Source: Bacteroidia bacterium
GTDB lineage: Bacteria; Bacteroidota; Bacteroidia; Flavobacteriales; Flavobacteriaceae
Length of the DNA stretch: 64,000 bases
NCBI GenBank assembly: GCA_030430385.1
Contig: JAUIFO010000010.1
Span: forward strand, 62,001 to 126,000
Direction: 5' to 3'
Below, piece after piece: positions 34,027 through 43,425 of this stretch. How positions within the stretch are numbered: the stretch's first letter is position 1; each line of letters opens with the position of its first letter. Made by a program: the position numbers and the translations under genes. The notes under the pieces are model-generated. The model was not told the origin of the DNA. It made no database searches and saw only the letters and a list, made by a program, of their open reading frames with translations.

Positions 34027-34707
34027 ATGATATCTCACAAGAACAAGTTCATTTTTATACATATTCCTAAGTGTGCTGGATCAAGTATTAAGGACTACTA
34101 TTTTGATGGTGTAAAGCTCAATTGGAAAGTCCCTAATTATGAAATGCTTTACGGTTGGTGCCCAGAACGTAAAATTCATTTACAGCACGCTACACCTAAG
34201 CAACTCATAGAAACCAATTTGATCTCTGAAGCGCATTGGAATTCGTATTTTAAATTTGCTATTGTGAGAAATCCTTGGGATAGAGCTTATTCAGATTACT
34301 TATGGATTCAGAAAGATAGAAGAGTAAGCGGTAGTTTTAAATCATATATCAATAAAAATGGTGTTTTTGATGCCTTGTTTAATGATCGAAGTACAATGAA
34401 TTATAGAGGCGATCACCTTACAACGCAAAGTGAATTTGCTAACGATCCTAATTATCCTTTAGATTTTATTGGTAGATTTGAATCCTTAGAAACGAGTATC
34501 AAGCACATTAATCAAAAATTACAGTTTGATACAGAATTTAAGAATCACTCCAAGCGAAATTCAAATAGATTAACTCATTATTCTAAGTTTTACACAAATT
34601 CTAATTTGAAACGTGTTGAAGCTAAATATGGTGAGGATATTGAACAGTTTAATTATTCATTTGAAGACCAAAGAACAGGACTTTATCAGATTAAAAAGAT
34701 GTTATGA
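34027..34707 (+). CDS. sulfotransferase family protein (Sulfotransfer_2-like)
   Basis: The 226-residue protein starts with the PAPS 5'-phosphate loop FIFIHIPKCAGSSIKDYYF and has the 3'-phosphate motif FAIVRNPWDRAYSDYLW. Both are diagnostic for carbohydrate/heparan-type sulfotransferases. It would place sulfate on a sugar hydroxyl, using 3'-phosphoadenylyl sulfate. It is the first of three distinct sulfotransferases in the locus; no PAPS synthesis genes are nearby. Its TGA overlaps an ATG that opens a 42-residue frame. Confidence 0.85.
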   Translation: MISHKNKFIFIHIPKCAGSSIKDYYFDGVKLNWKVPNYEMLYGWCPERKIHLQHATPKQLIETNLISEAHWNSYFKFAIVRNPWDRAYSDYLWIQKDRRVSGSFKSYINKNGVFDALFNDRSTMNYRGDHLTTQSEFANDPNYPLDFIGRFESLETSIKHINQKLQFDTEFKNHSKRNSNRLTHYSKFYTNSNLKRVEAKYGEDIEQFNYSFEDQRTGLYQIKKML

Positions 34708-34832
34708 GACCAGTATTCAGAAAAGAGAATCCTAATCAAGTGTACACAGATTTAGAAAGTCAATACTTGCCACTTGATAAAGGTAAAATGCTAAGCATAA
34801 ATAATCTGAATCATAGGTATACTGGAAATTAG
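34704..34832 (+). CDS. 42-residue ORF behind the sulfotransferase, possibly a gene remnant
   Basis: ATG 34704 overlaps the sulfotransferase TGA (ATGA) and opens a frame of 42 codons, MRPVFRKENPNQVYTDLESQ...LNHRYTGN, ending at TAG 34832. It is polar and has no membrane segment. Coupled start and protein-like composition argue for translation. The 50-base gap that follows, and the lack of a recognisable fold, fit equally well with the first codons of a truncated gene. I do not recognise it. Confidence 0.35.
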   Translation: MRPVFRKENPNQVYTDLESQYLPLDKGKMLSINNLNHRYTGN

Positions 34833-34885
34833 AAGAAGCATCTTAATTTTATTTTGAAGATGTAATTGTAATTACTAAAATTAAA

Positions 34886-35803
34886 ATGAACGTATATATA
34901 ATCATTGTCACTTATAATGGTATGAAATGGCTGGAGCGATGCCTTAATAGTTGTTCTGGCTATAATGTGGTGGTGATAGATAATGCTTCAACAGATCACA
35001 CAGTTACTTACATAAAAGAACATCATCCTAATGTGCATCTCATTCAATCTGATGAGAATTTAGGTTTTGGTAAAGCTAATAATATAGGTATGTCTTATGC
35101 GCTTTCAAAAAATGCTGATGCTGTGTTTTTATTAAATCAAGATGCCTATTTAGTAGATAATGTTTTGGAAACATTGTTTACATTTCAAAGTGAACATAAA
35201 GAATATGGTATTTTAAGTCCGATACATCTAAATGGAACCGAAACAGCGATGGACTTTTATTTTTCTAACTATGTATCGAATACCAAAAACGCAGATTTCT
35301 ATTCAGATCATGTCACTGGGCAACCATTAAAACCTGTTTATGAAGTGCCTTTTGTTAATGCTGCGGCATGGTTAATTTCTAAAACGTGTTTGGAAAAAGT
35401 TGGAGGGTTTGACCCTTTATTTTTTCATTATAGTGAGGACAATAATTATTGTCAGCGTGTGCGTTTTCATAATTTTAAAATTGGAGTAGTGCCTAAGGTG
35501 TTTGTTATTCACGATAGAAAACAAGTGAAGCAAAAAAAAATGAAGCCTTATAGTTCTCAATATTTCACTTGGAAAGAACGTATATACAAAACAACATTTG
35601 CTGATGTAAATAGTAAGGATCCAAAATTTCAGATCAATAAAGAGTTGCGTGTGATTAAAAAGAATATTGCTAAAGCATTATTCAGCCTTAATTTTAAAGT
35701 GGTGAAAGGGCAGTTAATTCAACAAAAGAATTTAAAACAACTAATTCCAGAAATACTAAAAAGTTATAATAACAATAAAGTAGAAGGCGCACATTACTTG
35801 TAA
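34886..35803 (+). CDS. GT2-family glycosyltransferase (rhamnosyltransferase-like)
   Basis: The 305-residue protein is a GT-A fold enzyme: YIIIVTYNGMKWLERCLNS, VVIDNASTDHT, DENLGFGKANNIG, the acceptor-side motif LLNQDAY, and the catalytic-base region FDPLFFHYSEDNNYCQRVRF. This matches WbbL/RfbN-like enzymes that often add rhamnose or related deoxysugars. It works at the cytoplasmic membrane face. About 80 basic residues follow the catalytic domain. Confidence 0.85.
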   Translation: MNVYIIIVTYNGMKWLERCLNSCSGYNVVVIDNASTDHTVTYIKEHHPNVHLIQSDENLGFGKANNIGMSYALSKNADAVFLLNQDAYLVDNVLETLFTFQSEHKEYGILSPIHLNGTETAMDFYFSNYVSNTKNADFYSDHVTGQPLKPVYEVPFVNAAAWLISKTCLEKVGGFDPLFFHYSEDNNYCQRVRFHNFKIGVVPKVFVIHDRKQVKQKKMKPYSSQYFTWKERIYKTTFADVNSKDPKFQINKELRVIKKNIAKALFSLNFKVVKGQLIQQKNLKQLIPEILKSYNNNKVEGAHYL

Positions 35804-35866
35804 AAAGTAGTTTCGTAAAGTGTCGTTTAAATTGTCTAATTTTAGGCATTCTTTTTCGAATAAACC

Positions 35867-36616
35867 ATGTCAGATAAACTAACAACACAACAATACTGGG
35901 AATCTTATTATACCAACAAGCATATCAATAAGAAGCGTATTGAGAGTGTCTGTTCTTATTATGATGAATTCTGGAATCAATTTATCGATCCGAATAAGCA
36001 ATCCAAAGAATTGATTGAAATTGGAGGTTTTCCTGGAAGGTATTTGGCATATCTATCAGCAAAATATCAAGTCAGTCCAACGTGTTTAGATTATAATTCT
36101 GACAAAACAGTTATTGAAGCAGTCTTTAAGGTAATGGGAGTTGATCAATACGATATTATTCAAGAAGATTTCACCTTATTTGAAACACCAAAGCAATATG
36201 ATTATGTCATTTCTAATGGTTTTGTTGAGCACTTTGAAGACTTCAATACCATATTAGATTTGCACGTCAATTATATGAAAGATCAATCAAAGCTTATGGT
36301 AATGATACCTAATATGCGAGGCTATATTAGATTTTATAAGTATTTGGTAGACTACAAAAATTTGAAGATTCATAATTTAAAATGCATGCATCTTAGTGTG
36401 TTTAAGGCATTTGCAAAACGTCATAACCTTGAAACTAAACACCTCAATTATCATGGAGGTTTTCCTATTGGTGTGCATCAAAAAATAAACCTAGCGCAAA
36501 AGCTGATTTATAAAATACACAGGTTGTTTTTTAAGTTTGTTTTTAATCCTTATTTAATGAAACATCCTTCGCGTTTTTTTTCGTCTTCAATTATTGCAAT
36601 TTTTGAAAAGAAGTAG
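35867..36616 (+). CDS. class I SAM-dependent methyltransferase
   Basis: The 249-residue protein has the methyltransferase motif LIEIGGFPGRYLAYLSAKY (motif I) and YDYVISNGFVEHFEDF (motif III-like), as in UbiE/COQ5-type or Methyltransf_11/12 proteins. The C-terminal half has the hydrophobic stretch KFVFNPYLMKHPSRFFSSS. It probably methylates a sugar or the non-reducing end of the chain. It lies two bases ahead of the asparagine synthase gene. Confidence 0.82.
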   Translation: MSDKLTTQQYWESYYTNKHINKKRIESVCSYYDEFWNQFIDPNKQSKELIEIGGFPGRYLAYLSAKYQVSPTCLDYNSDKTVIEAVFKVMGVDQYDIIQEDFTLFETPKQYDYVISNGFVEHFEDFNTILDLHVNYMKDQSKLMVMIPNMRGYIRFYKYLVDYKNLKIHNLKCMHLSVFKAFAKRHNLETKHLNYHGGFPIGVHQKINLAQKLIYKIHRLFFKFVFNPYLMKHPSRFFSSSIIAIFEKK

Positions 36617-36618
36617 GT

Positions 36619-38436
36619 ATGTGTGGATTTCTAGCTGAATTTTCATTTGAGAATCACAGGCCAACAAGTGCTGAAACGTTCAAGAATTTGCTGTCTCTTT
36701 CGGCACATCGAGGTCCTGATAGTACACGCATTGAATCTGCTAACAATTTTCAACTTGGTTTTAACCGTTTGGCTATTTTAGATATTTCTGAAAATGGAAA
36801 TCAACCAAAATGCAGTCCAACAGGTCGCTATCATGTTGTCTTTAATGGTGAAATTTATAACTACAAACACTTAGCTGAAATTCATCATCTTGATAACCTA
36901 AAGTCAACTTCAGATACTGAGGTTATTATGCATTTACTCGACAAAGAAGGTGTTGAAAATACCGTTGCATTGTTAAACGGAATGTTTGCTTTAACCATAA
37001 TAGACACCCAAACCAATTCTTGTTTCCTTACTAGGGATTTTGCAGGAATAAAACCCTTGTTTTATGGTATAAATGCTTATGGTGTGGTCTCAGCATCGCA
37101 GTTCGATCAAGTGTTTAAACATGATTGGTTTAAAACGCAATTGCAATTACGAGCTGAGGTTGTCAAAGAATATTTCGGATTTGGTTATATGCAAGCGCCA
37201 AATACGATTTACGATACCATCTTTCAAGTGAATCCTGGTGAATTAGTTCATGTTAATTACACTGGAGCAATCACTAAAACAACGATAAAAAGCTTTCCAA
37301 AAGCGCAAAGTAAAGAGGCAACTGATTCAACCTTAAAAAGTGTTTTACAAGATACTGTTGAACGACAATTAGTGAGTGATGTTTCTGTAGCTACTTTTTT
37401 GAGTGGTGGTATTGATAGTCCGCTTATTAGTGCCTACGCCAAACACGCAAAACCAGATATTGAAGCGTTTACATTAAAGGTTAATGATCCAAAACTCAAT
37501 GAAAGTGAAATTGCTAAAGCTTATGCTGAACAATTAAACCTGAAGCTCGATATCGTATCTGTAGATGATACTCAGCTTCTAGAAAGTATCGATAAACACT
37601 TCGAAGGATTTTCAGAACCTTTTGGTGACTACTCAAGTATTCCAACTTATGTCATCACTAGAGAGGCTAAAAAAAGACATACGGTTATGCTTTCAGGTGA
37701 TGGAGGTGACGAGTTGTTTTTTGGCTACCCAAGAATGCGAGATGTCTTAAATAAAAGACTATGGTTTAAATTGCCTTTTCCATTGAGAAAATTAATTGCA
37801 AAACTCACAAATACTTTAGGGATTACTAAAACTTGGGCACCATATTTTAAATCATTTAATGCCTTTGTTGCCAACAAACATCTGTATTTATCTCAAGCTA
37901 TATTAGATAAGGCATTTTCGAAGGTGTCTTTTTCTAAAGAAATGAATGCTTTGTACCAATTTAAAAACACGTCTCGAAAAGATGTATTGCAACAACTGCG
38001 ATGGAATGAGTTTTATGCGCATTTACAACGTGTGTTAGTAAAAGTTGATCGCGCTAGTATGCATCATAGTTTAGAGGTTAGAGTTCCATTTTTAGATAAA
38101 GCAGCTATCGAAAAAGCCTGGGAGTTGTCGTCTGAATTAAAAGATAGATCCGATTTGAAATTACCGTTAAAGTCGCTTCTGAAAAATGAATTACCTGAAC
38201 AACTTATTAATACCAAAAAGATGGGATTTGCTGTGCCACTATACGATTGGTTGCACAACGAATTAAAATCTGATGTACAATCGTTTGTGTTTGACAAACC
38301 ATTTTATGGCGATTCTATTATGGATGTTTCTGTATTACGACAGTATGTTGAAGATTTCTTCAATAAAAAGCATCATAATTCTTGGGGTGTTTGGCATATT
38401 TATGCTTGGCAAAAATGGTCAAATATTCACCAATAA
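36619..38436 (+). CDS. asnB: asparagine synthase-type glutamine amidotransferase, full length
   Basis: The 605-residue protein has an N-terminal Ntn glutaminase domain with nucleophile Cys2 (MCGFLAEF), RGPD near 31-34 and FNGEIYNY at 75-82. The C-terminal ATP-pyrophosphatase domain has the PP-loop SGGIDS at 262-267 and SGDGGDELFFGYPR. Classical AsnB makes asparagine. In surface-polysaccharide loci, homologues such as WbpS amidate uronic-acid sugars. Because a UDP-GalNAcA pathway is encoded 10 kb upstream, I infer the carboxyl of a uronic acid, but asparagine synthesis cannot be excluded. Confidence 0.85.
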   Translation: MCGFLAEFSFENHRPTSAETFKNLLSLSAHRGPDSTRIESANNFQLGFNRLAILDISENGNQPKCSPTGRYHVVFNGEIYNYKHLAEIHHLDNLKSTSDTEVIMHLLDKEGVENTVALLNGMFALTIIDTQTNSCFLTRDFAGIKPLFYGINAYGVVSASQFDQVFKHDWFKTQLQLRAEVVKEYFGFGYMQAPNTIYDTIFQVNPGELVHVNYTGAITKTTIKSFPKAQSKEATDSTLKSVLQDTVERQLVSDVSVATFLSGGIDSPLISAYAKHAKPDIEAFTLKVNDPKLNESEIAKAYAEQLNLKLDIVSVDDTQLLESIDKHFEGFSEPFGDYSSIPTYVITREAKKRHTVMLSGDGGDELFFGYPRMRDVLNKRLWFKLPFPLRKLIAKLTNTLGITKTWAPYFKSFNAFVANKHLYLSQAILDKAFSKVSFSKEMNALYQFKNTSRKDVLQQLRWNEFYAHLQRVLVKVDRASMHHSLEVRVPFLDKAAIEKAWELSSELKDRSDLKLPLKSLLKNELPEQLINTKKMGFAVPLYDWLHNELKSDVQSFVFDKPFYGDSIMDVSVLRQYVEDFFNKKHHNSWGVWHIYAWQKWSNIHQ

Positions 38437-38517
38437 GACTGAAAAGATTTTAGTGTATTCTTCCTCAGATTTAAGGAGCATTCTGGAAATAAAATTACTA
38501 TATTCGTACTGCTTTTT

Positions 38518-39906
38518 ATGAACCACATTCAAACAGAAATATTACCTTCTAAGCAGCGTTTTGCTAAAATTAAAGGACCTCATGAACTTCATAAGAAGGC
38601 AATAGCAATCTATGTTGCTACAGGTTTTTTTTTAGAAGCAGATACGTTTTTTAAAGATGAAGTGTGTTTACTGCCTGCTCATAATCATACCATTGATGAT
38701 GACGGATTTCTAGTTGAAAGTAAGCCTTGGTTTGAATGGTATTATGAACCGAGAGCGTTGTCATTTTCACAAGCCTTGGATGAATACCAATCTCTTTTAA
38801 AACAGATTATAGCTGAGCAATCAGGTAATTCTAAAGTGATTTTACCTTTATCTGGAGGTTTAGACAGTAGGAGTCAAGCCTTGATTTTAAAAGATTTAGA
38901 CAACGACGTTAGTGCTTATAGCTATTCTTTTAAAAATGGATTTCCCGAACATAAAATAAGTGAAAAGGTGGCTAAGGTATGCGGATTTGACTTTCAAAAG
39001 TTTGTAATTCCTGAAGGCTATTTATGGGATAAAATTGAAACGCTGGGTGAAATTAACGGCTGCTATTCTGAATTTACACATCCAAGACAAATGGCAGTGC
39101 TAGATGATTTTAAAGCTATGGAAGGTGAGTTTTCTCTTGGGCATTGGGGAGATGTATTGTTTGATAGAGGTGTGCCTGAAGGAACCAATCATGCAGATGT
39201 GATTCCGCTTTTGTATAAAAAAATGATTAAAAAAGATGGTTTAGAACTGGCGAAACAACTTTGGACCCATTGGGAGTTGGAAGGCGATTTTGAGTCATAT
39301 TTAACCCAACGCTTAAAAGATTTGCTTTCAAAAATCAAGATCGATAATATTAGTGCTAAGGTAAGGGCTTTTAAAACAACACATTGGGCGCATCGATGGA
39401 CTTCTACTAACTTATCTGTTTTTGAAAATGCACATCCAATTCATTTGCCTTTTTATGATAACCGAATGTGTGAGTTTATTTGTACTATTCCTGAAGACTA
39501 TCTGGCAGATCGAAAATTACAGCTCGCACATTTAAAATCTAATGATGAATTGGCATCCATTATGTGGCACGAACAAAAACCGTTTAATTTAAAAACCTAT
39601 AGATTTAATAAAGTGCCATATAACCTACCATATCGAATCGTCAATAAACTTAAAAGAGAGTTCAATGGTGTTTTTGGTAGTCCGTACATTCAAAGAAATT
39701 TTGAGTTACAGTTTTTAGGAGCTGAAAATGATGCGCAATTAAAAGCGTATTTGTTTAGAGAGGCTTATTTTGACTTTATTCCTGAAGCACTAGTCAAAGC
39801 AACTTACAATAAATTTAAGGACGACGATTATGTGAAATACTCACATGCAGTAAGTATGTTACTTACACTCTCTGTTTGGCATAAATTGTTTTACAAAACC
39901 AATTGA
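38518..39906 (+). CDS. asparagine synthase-like protein lacking the glutaminase nucleophile
   Basis: The 462-residue protein has the ATP-pyrophosphatase domain (LPLSGGLDSRSQALIL, PP-loop SGGLDS at 112-117) and the later catalytic region SLGHWGDVLFDRG and ENAHPIHLPFYDNRMCEFICTIPEDY. The first ~100 residues correspond only to the end of the glutaminase domain, without Cys2, RGPD or NGEIYN. It cannot use glutamine by itself, so it must use free ammonia, another acceptor such as an amine, or get ammonia from the full-length paralogue ~80 bases upstream. The downstream gene overlaps it (TGATG). Confidence 0.75.
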   Translation: MNHIQTEILPSKQRFAKIKGPHELHKKAIAIYVATGFFLEADTFFKDEVCLLPAHNHTIDDDGFLVESKPWFEWYYEPRALSFSQALDEYQSLLKQIIAEQSGNSKVILPLSGGLDSRSQALILKDLDNDVSAYSYSFKNGFPEHKISEKVAKVCGFDFQKFVIPEGYLWDKIETLGEINGCYSEFTHPRQMAVLDDFKAMEGEFSLGHWGDVLFDRGVPEGTNHADVIPLLYKKMIKKDGLELAKQLWTHWELEGDFESYLTQRLKDLLSKIKIDNISAKVRAFKTTHWAHRWTSTNLSVFENAHPIHLPFYDNRMCEFICTIPEDYLADRKLQLAHLKSNDELASIMWHEQKPFNLKTYRFNKVPYNLPYRIVNKLKREFNGVFGSPYIQRNFELQFLGAENDAQLKAYLFREAYFDFIPEALVKATYNKFKDDDYVKYSHAVSMLLTLSVWHKLFYKTN

Positions 39907-40883
39907 TGAAATTATCTGTTATCATACCAGCGTATAATGCTGAACGCTTTATTTCCAAGTCGTATCAGAGCATATTGGATCAAAACATAAATGATTTTGA
40001 GATCATTTATGTTGATAACAATTCATCTGATGGTACGCTAGAAGAAATTAAGAAGCTAAGTCTAACTGACAATCGTGTGCAATGGTTTACTCAAAAGGAG
40101 CAAGGCGCTGGTCCTACAAGAAATATGGGTTTAGCCAATGCTAAAGGTGATTATCTGTATTTCTTTGATGTTGATGATGAGATTTTTCCGAATGCTCTAC
40201 ACAAAATGATAAGTGTCTTAGATTCAAATCCTGAAGTAGAATCCGTTTTTGGCAAAATGTTGAAATCTGACAAAGGCATTTCTGAAACAAAAATTCCTAA
40301 CGATGAAACCAATGAATTGATATTAAAACCCAGACCATATTGGGGTTTGCATTGGTTTTCAAGTTTAAAACACGTGGTTGGTCCTCCAGCTTTTTTATAC
40401 AGAAAAGACGTTTTTAATAAAATTGGAGGTTACAATGGCGCACTTCGAATCGGACAAGACACTGCTTTAGATATCAAATTAGGGATGCTGTGTAATGTTG
40501 CCTTTTTAGACAGTTATATTTACTTATACTTCAAGCATACCACATCAACCATAGAGCAGTTTAAGGATGTGACATCAAGAGCAGTATTACAATGGCCAAG
40601 GTTTGTTAAAGAACATCTTCCGTTTTACTTAGCACATCAACAGGAAGTAGAATTTGGTAAAAAGTTTAAACTACAGCTCTACAATTTAATGGCAAAGCAA
40701 ATCTATCACACAAAAGGGTTTTCTAAACGACATTCTGTTAAACAGCAATTGCTTTCAGACGTAAAAGACATAGATCTACCATTTCTAATCAAGTTGTTTT
40801 TAAATTTATTAGTGCTTTTTCCATTTTCTTATGTACTTAAGTTTTACAGTTATTATATAGTGCCTTATATTGTGAAAAAATAA
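39906..40883 (+). CDS. GT2-family glycosyltransferase
   Basis: The 325-residue protein (ATG 39906, overlapping the upstream TGA) has the GT-A signatures SVIIPAYNAERFI, FEIIYVDNNSSDGT, GAGPTRNMGLANAKGDYLYFFDVDDEI, the DVDD metal site and GGYNGALRIGQDTAL. The last ~45 residues form a membrane-associated hydrophobic segment (FLNLLVLFPFSYVLKFYSYYIV). The sugar is unknown. Confidence 0.85.
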   Translation: MKLSVIIPAYNAERFISKSYQSILDQNINDFEIIYVDNNSSDGTLEEIKKLSLTDNRVQWFTQKEQGAGPTRNMGLANAKGDYLYFFDVDDEIFPNALHKMISVLDSNPEVESVFGKMLKSDKGISETKIPNDETNELILKPRPYWGLHWFSSLKHVVGPPAFLYRKDVFNKIGGYNGALRIGQDTALDIKLGMLCNVAFLDSYIYLYFKHTTSTIEQFKDVTSRAVLQWPRFVKEHLPFYLAHQQEVEFGKKFKLQLYNLMAKQIYHTKGFSKRHSVKQQLLSDVKDIDLPFLIKLFLNLLVLFPFSYVLKFYSYYIVPYIVKK

Positions 40884-40901
40884 AAGACAGTACACAGTTT
40901 T

Positions 40902-41483
40902 ATGATGCATCTTTTAAAATATGCGCGAAAGAAGTTTCTTATTTCGAGATTATATGTCAAGCATGTAAAAGATAATCCTATTATTCAACAAGATATAGAA
41001 CAGACTGTTTTGGTTAGAGGTTGTAAGGTAAACCCTAATACCATAGAAAAGAAGTTTCACCACTTAATGCATTACTATCCCGAATATGCGCACATTTTCT
41101 TTTGGAGAATAAACGGAAGACTTCATCCTTGGAAACCTTACTTTGTTGGTGATTTTGGTTGTAAAATCTTCGGAAGCACTAAAATTGATGGAGGTCTAAT
41201 GTGTTACCATCCATTTGCTGCTGTGATCAACGCGAAATCAATTGGTAAGAATTTTCAGTTTAGAAATAGTTTGACCATTGGCAATAAAGCAAACGATAAC
41301 ACTAAAATACCAACCATTGGTGCAAATGTTATTGTAGGTGCTAATGTTGTCATTATTGGAGATATTACCATTGGCGATAATGTGATTGTAGGTGCTGGTT
41401 CTGTTGTGGTAAAAGATGTACCTTCTAATGTTGTGATAGCTGGTAATCCTGCAAAAATAATTAGATCACTTAATGATGAATAA
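40902..41483 (+). CDS. hexapeptide-repeat acyltransferase (serine acetyltransferase-like)
   Basis: The 193-residue left-handed beta-helix protein has the hexad series [41 protein letters not shown], ending in [10 protein letters not shown], as in serine O-acetyltransferase-like and WbbJ-like enzymes. An N-terminal ~90-residue helical region precedes it. The candidate catalytic His is in [10 protein letters not shown]. It would O-acetylate a sugar on the glycan. The reading frame begins with two adjacent ATG codons (40902 and 40905); either could be used. Confidence 0.78.
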   Translation: MMHLLKYARKKFLISRLYVKHVKDNPIIQQDIEQTVLVRGCKVNPNTIEKKFHHLMHYYPEYAHIFFWRINGRLHPWKPYFVGDFGCKIFGSTKIDGGLMCYHPFAAVINAKSIGKNFQFRNSLTIGNKANDNTKIPTIGANVIVGANVVIIGDITIGDNVIVGAGSVVVKDVPSNVVIAGNPAKIIRSLNDE

Positions 41484-42561
41484 ACCCATCAAAATCCTTT
41501 TTACAATTTCAAATTTTAATACTGCTGGAAGTGGTAAAGTGGTGTATGATCTTGTGAACGGATTGGATAAATCTAAATTTGATGTCCACATTGCCTGTGG
41601 CGATAATAAAGGTGCTTTTTTTAAAGAAGTTGAGGCGCTCGGATTACCCATTCATATTTTTGAAACCAAAACACATTATAGACCTTATTATTCATTAATG
41701 TCTAGAATTCGTCCAATTTCAAAGTTTTATAAGTCTCATGGATTTGAAATTGTGCATTCTTGGCAATGGAGTAACGATTGGACAGAAGCTTTGGCAGCAC
41801 GATTAATTGGAATTAAATGGCTGTATACCAAAAAAGCAATGGGTTTCAACAAGCATTGGAAGATAAAAAGCTTTTTAGCCAATTTTATCGTGACCATTAA
41901 TGAAGAAATGTCACAATATTTTCCAAATAAGAAGGCTCAACAATTAATTCCAATTGGAATTGATACCGATTATTATAGTCCTACTCATTTTGAAAGAAAA
42001 GAATCGAAGTCCTTTAAAATCATAACGGTTGCTAATCTCGTTCCTGTAAAGGGAATTGAAGTGTTATTGCATGCGGTTCATCAACTAAATGATCCTGAAA
42101 TATCTCTTGATATTCTTGGAAATAATGCTAATGAGTATGGTGAAGCAATGCAAAGTTTAACGGAAACTTTAGGGATAGCGCATCAGGTTCGGTTTTTAGG
42201 AAAACAATTAGATGTTAGACCCTATATTGCGGCTTCAGACATGTATGTGATACCAACTTTAAATCAAGGTCGAAAAGAAGGCATGCCAATGGCTTTAGTT
42301 GAAGCCATGTGTATGGGAATTCCGCTTTTAGGATCTGATATTACGGGAATCAATTTTGTTCTTAAAGACTTTCAAAATTTGTTGTTTGAAGCAGGAAATT
42401 CAAATGCGCTTGCTGATAAAATCACACATTTAAAATCGCTGAGTCATAATGATAGATTTCAAATAGGACAAGACCTACGACAATATTGTATAGATCATTT
42501 TTCAATGGAACAATTCATAACACAGCACGAAGAATTGTATACCAAACTTGTAAGGTCTTAA
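41473..42561 (+). CDS. GT4-family glycosyltransferase
   Basis: The 362-residue GT-B enzyme has an N-terminal acceptor domain ([24 protein letters not shown]), the hinge [11 protein letters not shown], and a donor domain with [42 protein letters not shown] and the E-x7-E motif [11 protein letters not shown]. It lacks a signal and acts in the cytoplasm. The gene overlaps the acyltransferase by 11 bases. Confidence 0.88.
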   Translation: MMNKPIKILFTISNFNTAGSGKVVYDLVNGLDKSKFDVHIACGDNKGAFFKEVEALGLPIHIFETKTHYRPYYSLMSRIRPISKFYKSHGFEIVHSWQWSNDWTEALAARLIGIKWLYTKKAMGFNKHWKIKSFLANFIVTINEEMSQYFPNKKAQQLIPIGIDTDYYSPTHFERKESKSFKIITVANLVPVKGIEVLLHAVHQLNDPEISLDILGNNANEYGEAMQSLTETLGIAHQVRFLGKQLDVRPYIAASDMYVIPTLNQGRKEGMPMALVEAMCMGIPLLGSDITGINFVLKDFQNLLFEAGNSNALADKITHLKSLSHNDRFQIGQDLRQYCIDHFSMEQFITQHEELYTKLVRS

Positions 42562-42562
42562 G

Positions 42563-43411
42563 ATGCCAAAATTCAATAAGCATATCGTTATTGTTGGAAC
42601 TGCTAGAAGCGGGACAAGTTGGCTTTCTGAAACTTTGGCAGCACAACATCGTTATCGTTTACTCTTTGAACCTGAGCATGAAACGCAAACCAAAAAAGGA
42701 CATTTGTTGTGTGATAAATGGATCACTTCAGATAATGCTTCAGCTGAAGTGAAGCGTTATTTAAGACTAATATTTTATAATCGCGTCGATAGCAATTGGA
42801 TTGCACAAAATAGTAACCGAACCTTCAAAAGGCATCTTTGGCCTTTCATCCCTAAGAAGTTTATTGTAAAATTTGTAAGAGGGAATTTATTAGCCGAATT
42901 TTTGAGTCAGCACTATAGTATTCCTGTCGTGCATCTCATACGAAATCCTTATGATGTGATTGCTTCTCAACAAAAAGTTAAATTTCCTTGGCTTTATGAT
43001 TTGTCGCATTTTCAGAATCAAAAGAAGCTAGTTGACGTATTGTCTGAAAATTACAATATTGATGTTTCCTCATGGAACACACTTTCTGAAGTTGAAACCT
43101 TAACAATGCGATGGTGTATAGAAAATGTTATTCCTATTGAAAGCTCTAATTCGTATACGACTTATGTTAATGTGATGCGATATGAAGATTTGTTTTCAGA
43201 TATAGCTCATTTTTACAGATTATGTGAAGCATATGATTTAGAACCAGTAGCGAATTTAGAGCAACGTTATAAAAGTCCGTCGTCTAAAACGAATTTCAAA
43301 AGTAATAGTTTAGAGAATCAAACTAATCAGCAGTTATTTTCTAAAGATGACCTGAATAAGATCAATGATATTTTAGATAAATTTAAAACATCACTATATC
43401 CAAGACAATAA
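42563..43411 (+). CDS. sulfotransferase family protein
   Basis: The 282-residue protein has the P-loop-like PAPS site IVIVGTARSGTSWLSETLA near the N-terminus and the second motif VVHLIRNPYDVIASQQ, as in sugar and tyrosyl-type sulfotransferases. It does not resemble the sulfotransferases at 34027 or 51331 closely, so it probably sulfates a different position. It starts one base after the GT4 stop and 14 bases before the acyltransferase (MBOAT) gene. Confidence 0.85.
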   Translation: MPKFNKHIVIVGTARSGTSWLSETLAAQHRYRLLFEPEHETQTKKGHLLCDKWITSDNASAEVKRYLRLIFYNRVDSNWIAQNSNRTFKRHLWPFIPKKFIVKFVRGNLLAEFLSQHYSIPVVHLIRNPYDVIASQQKVKFPWLYDLSHFQNQKKLVDVLSENYNIDVSSWNTLSEVETLTMRWCIENVIPIESSNSYTTYVNVMRYEDLFSDIAHFYRLCEAYDLEPVANLEQRYKSPSSKTNFKSNSLENQTNQQLFSKDDLNKINDILDKFKTSLYPRQ

Positions 43412-43425
43412 TTAATATGTAGTTT

